A stretch of DNA of 64,000 bases from Heterocephalus glaber. Lineage: Eukaryota > Chordata > Mammalia > Rodentia > Bathyergidae. This document shows positions 58,745 through 64,000 of this stretch, piece by piece. The notes below the pieces were generated by a model, which did no database searches, was not told where the DNA came from, and saw only the letters and a list, made by a program, of their open reading frames with translations. The stretch lies in assembly GCF_000247695.1 (NCBI RefSeq), contig NW_004624801.1:3219385-3283384 (forward strand). The letters run 5' to 3'. Position 1 is the stretch's first letter. The number at the start of each line of letters is the position of its first letter. The position numbers and the translations under genes were made by a program.

Positions 58745-58920
58745 GTGGCTGGAAGTGGTGGCACACCTTCCCAGCACACTGGCAGCCTGAAGCACGATGA
58801 TCACAGCCTGAACAACATACAGTATTGACTTGGCAAGACCATGTCTTAAAAAAAAAAAGGCAGAGATGTAGCTTAGTGTGAAGGTCCTAGGTTCAATTCT
58901 CAGGACTGCCAATAAATATA
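58745..58920 (+). repeat. B1-dID dimeric SINE in pseudogene intron 1
   Basis: ggctggaagtggtggcacac, an A-run, then gcagagatgtagcttagtgt. Its counterpart region in the parent at 8470-8590 carries a related B1-type copy. Confidence 0.65.
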
Positions 58921-59105
58921 AATAAAAAGGAACATTGTTAACCAGGTGGTGAGATGAAGGATTACATCAGACTTCGACTTCTTGCTAAATTGCATTCAAT
59001 TGGCTTATGAAAGCTTTAAAGCTGAAAATATCCCATCCTCTCCCTGGGCCTGCAGAACATTGACCTTGCTTTTATTTACTGTTCTTTATTATACCCTTCC
59101 CTGCA

Positions 59106-59342
59106 GTCATAGCAATAGATCCTGGAGAAGTTATAAAGCATGGCTGCCAGGATCAAGCTGCTATAGAAATTCCTGAGAAGATCTGGCGCTCCATGGAAGC
59201 CTCTCAGTATCTCCATGCCACACAGCTCTACCTGCTCTGCTGCCACCTTCACAGCCTGCTCAAGCTGGATTCTTCCAGTCCTAACGCAGTTCAATCCTCT
59301 CCCAATTTCCTATACTCTCCACCAGGTGGCAGCAGCCAGCCG
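59106..59342 (+). pseudogene. COG1 pseudogene exon 2
   Basis: Acceptor ccctgcag is kept but the second codon is TAG, a further in-frame TAG follows, and bases are lost before the gtaagt donor (the parental CACTTCCG end is missing). Confidence 0.9.
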
Positions 59343-59486
59343 GTAAGTGGATTCCGCAGAAAAATCTCTGGTGATGGCCAGGTCTCACCACTGCAATTTT
59401 ATGGAATCTGTCTTCTGGATATACCCAAGCTCTTCACCCATGATGTTAAAAATTTCCCGTTGACCTTTGTTGTCCTCTTTCTAGGT

Positions 59487-59655
59487 CAATCATTCTGCAC
59501 TAAAGCAAGATTCTGCACAAATGCCCAGCTGTGTCTGACCAAGCTGTGGGAGAGGCCCTCTGCTCCATAATGCTTTCAAAGGAGAGTTCTCTTACAGACT
59601 TCCCGATGGCCAGAAAAGCAACGATTCAGACATTTCTCAACAATCCCAACCATGG
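59487..59655 (+). pseudogene. COG1 pseudogene exon 3
   Basis: Aligns to parental exon 3 with substitutions and small deletions (for example the loss around the parental SSPRQAL codons). The donor is changed from gtaggt to gtgtgt. Confidence 0.88.
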
Positions 59656-59795
59656 TGTGTGTGGCTTTCCAAAATTTAATTCTTAATAAAGCATAAGATG
59701 GAGCAGGGTGAGCAGAGGGAGACGGGAGCATCCAGAGGGCTCTGTCTTTAACTTATTAATGGAAATTGTTTAGAAAGGATGATTTCTTCTCACAG

Positions 59796-59966
59796 GTTCT
59801 GGTATCAAGGCCGAGTTTTGCTCATTAGTGGAATTGCTGGCCACCACTCTGAACCAAGCACACGCCCTTTTCTACACTCTACCAGAAGGGCTGCTGCCAG
59901 ATCCATCTCTGCTACGCGGCCTGCTCCTCTCTACTCTGGAGACTGTCACAGGCCAACATCCTACTG
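59796..59966 (+). pseudogene. COG1 pseudogene exon 4
   Basis: Same length as parental exon 4 (171 bp) with about 10 substitutions by eye. Both splice sites are kept (cacag, gtgagg). Homology to the parent ends within about 12 bp of the donor. Confidence 0.92.
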
Positions 59967-60186
59967 GTGAGGACTTTTATTTTTCAGTTACATATAAAAT
60001 GTGTTTATTTATTTTTCTTCTTTTATTTCTTTTTTTCACCTTTTTAATTAATTATGCATTTTTGTTAGTACATGTTTGCAGTAGATAATGATTACATTTA
60101 TTGTGGTCAATTTGTACACATACATAACACATCTTAATTTTTTTTGTCTCCTTCCCCCATTCCTTCCTGCTCTCTCCAACTCTCCA

Positions 60187-60601
60187 ACTCTGTCTTACTT
60201 TTCTTGTTGCTGAGACAAAATACCCGACACCCATGAGTTAAAGGAGGAACAGTTTATTTCAGCTCACAGTTTGTAGAGGTTTCAATCCATAGTTGCCTAG
60301 CTCCAAGGCTGGGCAGCATGATAGAGGCCTAGCAGAGGAGAAACAGTCCATGGCAGGCAGGGAGAAGGCAGCAAGCAGTGAACCCTTCTGGACTTTTATC
60401 CCATCTAGGTTACAAACCTACTGGATGGTGCCCCCCACACTATCCAGTGTGGGCCTTCCCATTATCCACACCCAGAACTATGCCATACAAATGTATCACA
60501 TACCCTGATCCAACATCACACACTGATGATCCAGCCACCTCCCAAAGACCTCACCTATGAGCACATGAGGCTTTGGAGCACATATAGATACAAGCCATAA
60601 C
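60187..60601 (-). repeat. Solo MaLR LTR inserted in antisense L1
   Basis: Same LTR family as 21515-21942 (shared ttaaaggaggaacagtttat and caagccataaca end), interrupting the L1 3' UTR between about 60186 and 60602. A target duplication is not clear. Confidence 0.8.
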
Positions 60602-61679
60602 AATCCCCTTTCCATTTGATAAAGATCTATTTCCATTTTTTTCTTTGATTCTCTTTTTGTAATCCTTTTTCATTTCCTTCCTTGCACCTTCCATCTCTTT
60701 CTCATCTCCCACTTGAAAAAAATTTCCCTAGTTCTTATTATCTATCCTTTATTTTGCTGTCTATATTTTGAGTTTCTCAGATGAGACAAACCATGTGACA
60801 TTTAAACTTGTGTGTCAGATTTATTTCACTTAGGATTATGGTCTGACAGTGCATCCATTTGCTTACAAATAACTCAAGTTTATTCTTCTTTATGATAGCA
60901 TAGTACTCCATTGTGTACAAATACTACATTTTCTTTATCCATTGATCTATTAATGGACATACAGGCTGTTTCCAATACTTCGCTTATTAAGAATTATGCT
61001 GCTATAAACAGGGGCATTAGGTATCATTATAATATGATTTTTTTAACTCTTTTACGAAGATTCCTAGAAGGGGAATAGCTAGATCATATGAAATTTCTAT
61101 TTTTAGGTTTTTAATGAATTTCCCTCATGATTACACTAGTTTACATTTCCATCAACAATGTGGAGGGGTTCCTTCCCCCCGCACCGCAGCCTTGCCAACA
61201 TTTGTTAGTATTTGATTTCTTGATGATAGCCATTCTTTCTAGAGTAAGATGGTATCTCAGTGTTGTTTTAATTTGCATTTCTCAAATAGCCAGTAATGTT
61301 GAACATTTTATCATATATTTATTGGCTATCTGTACTTCTACTGAGAAGTATCTATTCATTTCAGATGTCCATTTTTTAATTAGGTCTTTTATTTGGGGGT
61401 GTCTAATTTTTTTGAGTTTTTTTATGTACTCTAGATGTTAATCCTCTGAGCAATAACTGGCAAAAATTTTTTCCCATTCTGTAAGTTGTCTTTTCACTCT
61501 GTTGGTTGTTTCCTTTGCTGTGTAGAAGGTTTTTGCTATGGCCCCATTTATTGATTCTCAGTATTGTTTCTTGTGCCATTGGGGTTTTGTTCAAAAAGTC
61601 CTTGTGTATGCCTATGCCTTCAAGACTTACACCTATTTTATATTCTAGCAGATTAAGTATTTTTGTTTTAACATTTAGA

Positions 61680-61765
61680 CTTTTTTTTTTTGGTACCAGG
61701 GATCAAACTCAGGGACTTGTGCTTGCAAGCCGGGCAGTGGCACCACTGAGCTAAATCGCCAGCCC
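61680..61765 (-). repeat. ID-like SINE in L1
   Basis: Reverse body ending ctaaatcgccagccc. Flanked by aacatttagact / aacatttagatt. Confidence 0.87.
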
Positions 61766-62337
61766 AACATTTAGATTTGTGATCCACTTTTATTTTAGTT
61801 TAGTATATGATGAGATATCTGGGTCTAGACAGTCTTCTGCCTGTGGATATCCACTTTTCTCAGCGCTATTTATTAAAGAGGCTATCTTTCCTCCAGTGTG
61901 TTTTTTAACCCATTGTTGAAGATCGTAGTTGAATGTGTCTGGGATTGTTTCTGCTTCCCCTATTCTGTGCCAGTGATCCACATTTCTGTTTTTGTGCCAG
62001 TATCGTGCTGTTTTTATCACTGTAGCTTTGTCATATAACTTCAAATCTGGGATTGTAGTGTCTCTTGCTTTGCTACTGTTACCCAGAATTGCTTTTGCTC
62101 TTCTAGGTCTTTTCTGCTTCCATATGAATTTTTGGATTGTTTTCTCTAGATCTGTGAAGAACGCTGTTGATATTTTTATTGAGATTGTGTTAAATCTATA
62201 TATGAGTTTTGGAAGTATAGCCATTTGGACCATATTAGTTCTGCTTATCTTGGAACATGGGATATCTTCCATTTTCTGATGCCCTCTTCAATCTCCTTTT
62301 TCAGAGTGATGTAATTTTTGTTGTTGAGATCTTCACT

Positions 62338-62437
62338 TTTTTTTTTTCTTTTCTTTTCTTTTTTGTACTGGGGATCAAACTCGGGACCTTCCACTTGGGA
62401 GGCAGGTGGCAGCACCACTGAGCTAAATCCCCCGCCT
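62338..62437 (-). repeat. ID-like SINE in L1
   Basis: Reverse body ending ctaaatcccccgcc. Flanked by gagatcttcacttt copies. Confidence 0.87.
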
Positions 62438-63956
62438 GAGATCTTCACTTTCTTGGTTAGGTTAATCCCTATGTTTTTAATTTTTCTTGATGTTATTGTT
62501 TTCCTAATTTCTTTCTCAGTGAGTTCATTATTAGTGTATAGGAATGCTATTGATTTTTAATATTGCTACACTACTGAATTTGGTTATTCCAGGAGTCTTT
62601 TAGTGGAATTTTTTGGGTCTTATAAGTAGAGAATCATGTGATATGCAAATAATGATTCTTTGACTTTTTTCTTTTTATATTTATCCCTTTCCTTTCTTTC
62701 TCTTGCCTGACTGTTCTGGTTAATGTTCGGGGGACTATGTTAAACAGGAGTGGTAATAGTGGACATCCTTGTCTTGTTCCTGATTTTAGAAAGAAAGCTT
62801 TCAGCTTTCCCCCCATTTAATACAATGTTTGTGGAAGGTTTGTCATGTCTGACTTTTATCAGATTGAGATAAAGTCCTTCTATAACCTATTTTCTTCAGG
62901 GTTTTTATCATGAATGGATGTTGAATTGTCAAAGGCTTTTTCTGTGTCCATTGGGATGATTGAGGGATTTTTGTCCTTCTGTTTATGTGATGAATTATAT
63001 TTATTGATTTGCATATGTTGAACCATCCTTGCAACACTGAGATTAAGTCTACTTAGTCATGGTATATGATCTTTGTGATGTTTTACTGCAGTTTGCTAGT
63101 ATCTTGTTGAAGATTTTTGCATCTATGTGCATTAGAGATATAGGCCAATGGTTCTCTTTTTTTGGTTGGATTCATTGCCTGTTATTAAATTATTCAAAGT
63201 TTTTAAGTTTTCTTGGTTCAGTTTTACTAATTCATATGTATTCCCTTTCTTCTGAGTTTTCCAAATTATTTTTGTATAGGTCGGTGAAGTACAGCAGTTG
63301 ATAATATTCTGGATTTTGCTCCATTGTGATTTCACCTTTTTCATTTCTAGTTGAATATATTTGTGTCTTTCATTTTTTTTGATAAGATGGACTAAAGGTT
63401 CATCTAATTTGTTTATTCTTTCAAAGATGCAGCTCTTTGATTCATTGATTCTTTGTATTCTTTTTTTAGTCTCCACTACATTGATTTGTGCTCTCATCAT
63501 TGTAATTTCCTTCCTTGTATTAGCTCTGGATTTGGATTGTTCTTATTTCTCTGGGACCTTGGGGTGCATCATTAGGTTATTTAGGCTTGCTCTGTTTTTG
63601 TGATATGGGCATTCATAGCTATAAACTTCCCTCTCAGGGATTGCTTTCATTATTTCCCATAAATTCTGGTATGTTGTAGTGGAATTATCATTTAATTCTA
63701 AGAATTGTATTATTTCTTATTTTCATATGTGGCTCATTGATTATTCAAGAGTGTGTTGCTTAGTTTCCATATGTTTGGTTAAATTCTGTGGAGTCTTTTG
63801 CCACTGATTTCTAGTTTCATTGCACTGTGATCTGATAATATGCATAGTAAAATTTCAGTTCTTTTGCATTTACTTAAGCATGCTTCATTATGTGGTATAT
63901 TTTGGAGAAAGTTCCACATGCTGACAAGATGTATTCTCTTGTTGGGTAGAATAGGC

Positions 63957-64000
63957 GCTCTCTCTCTCTCTCTCTCTCTCTCTCACTATATATATATATA
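63957..64000 (+). repeat. (CT)n followed by (TA)n at the window edge
   Basis: ctctctct to 63984, then tatatata to the end; the tract continues beyond the window. Confidence 0.9.

Larger units (their letters stand above)
56130..59978 (+). pseudogene. Partial COG1 duplicate (promoter to exon 4), inactivated
   Basis: This is a DNA-level copy of the 5' part of COG1, since introns and flanking promoter are retained. Homology starts around 56130-56240 (parent about 5.9-6.0 kb) and stops just after the exon 4 donor at 59967, where antisense L1 sequence begins; exons 5-14 are missing. Lesions: the COG1 ATG is now ACG (about 56684), nine bases are lost in the first codons, exon 2 has a TAG as its second codon (CAG to TAG) and another TAG where the parent reads CTATTAGAA, exon 2 is shortened near its 3' end, and exon 3 contains deletions. 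Promoter motifs are degraded. The stretch 56704-57716 is nevertheless almost identical to the parent. It cannot encode a COG1 subunit. Confidence 0.95.
59980..63950 (-). mobile_element. L1 retrotransposon, antisense, with nested LTR and SINEs
   Basis: The - strand carries ORF2 C-terminal residues at 61790-62272 (TDLEKTIQKFIWKQKRPRRA, YWHKNRNVDHW, EKSGYPQAEDC) and upstream RT residues such as [17 protein letters not shown] near 62730-62790. The 3' UTR lies at about 60050-61000, split by a solo MaLR LTR. ID SINEs interrupt it at 61680 and 62338. Stops and frameshifts show it is inactive. Confidence 0.85.

Overview
This window is nuclear DNA from a mammal, almost certainly a rodent outside the mouse/rat group. 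The signs are B1 (7SL-derived) SINEs, B1-dID dimers, a very active tRNA/ID-like SINE family (body 'ggggatttagctcagtggtt', ending 'ggtaccaaaa'), MaLR LTR elements in the rodent style, L1 and old MIRs. I cannot name the species. There is one intact protein-coding gene. Most of the rest is transposon-derived. Two runs of N mark assembly gaps (17966-18065, exactly 100 N; 29163-29848).

Layout. 1-6.2 kb: intergenic, with MaLR, MIR and L1 3' fragments and a perfect 23-bp hairpin. 6.3-21.3 kb: complete COG1 gene on the + strand, from a TATA-less CpG promoter through 14 coding exons with GT-AG introns (2946 nt, 981 codons plus stop) to an AATAAA 25 bp after the stop. 21.5-23.8 kb: a full antisense MaLR retrotransposon with two LTRs and a 5-bp target duplication. 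24.7-30.3 kb: a broken + strand L1 carrying several nested SINEs and an assembly gap. 30.4-37.4 kb: MITE, twin-primed-looking L1, SINEs and unrecognised sequence. 37.9-39.6 kb: a degenerate class I endogenous retrovirus (gag and integrase remnants with the middle deleted). 40-49.9 kb: L1 3' ends, SINEs, MIR, hAT-type fragments and AT-rich sequence. 49.94-52.4 kb: a 5'-truncated processed pseudogene of ENAH (Mena), split by a CpG-rich, TATA-containing LTR. 52.5-52.9 kb: a KRAB zinc-finger processed pseudogene on the - strand. 56.1-59.98 kb: a partial DNA-level duplicate of COG1 (promoter to exon 4, introns kept), inactivated. 60-64 kb: antisense L1 with a solo MaLR LTR inserted.

The most striking observation concerns the two COG1 copies. 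They are clearly diverged in the promoter, in the rest of intron 1 and in exons 2-4, and they differ in SINE content. Yet a block of 1013 bp (6451-7463 versus 56704-57716) differs at only one base, with abrupt edges. This points to recent gene conversion between the gene and its pseudogene, or to an assembly chimera. The second unusual signal is a pair of 3'-truncated tRNA/ID-like SINE insertions (17639-17679 and 58268-58329). They lack an A-tail but have clear 12-15 bp target duplications, which fits tailless retropseudogenes. The ENAH and KRAB-ZNF pseudogenes were recognised from reading frames by memory of the families and need a database check.
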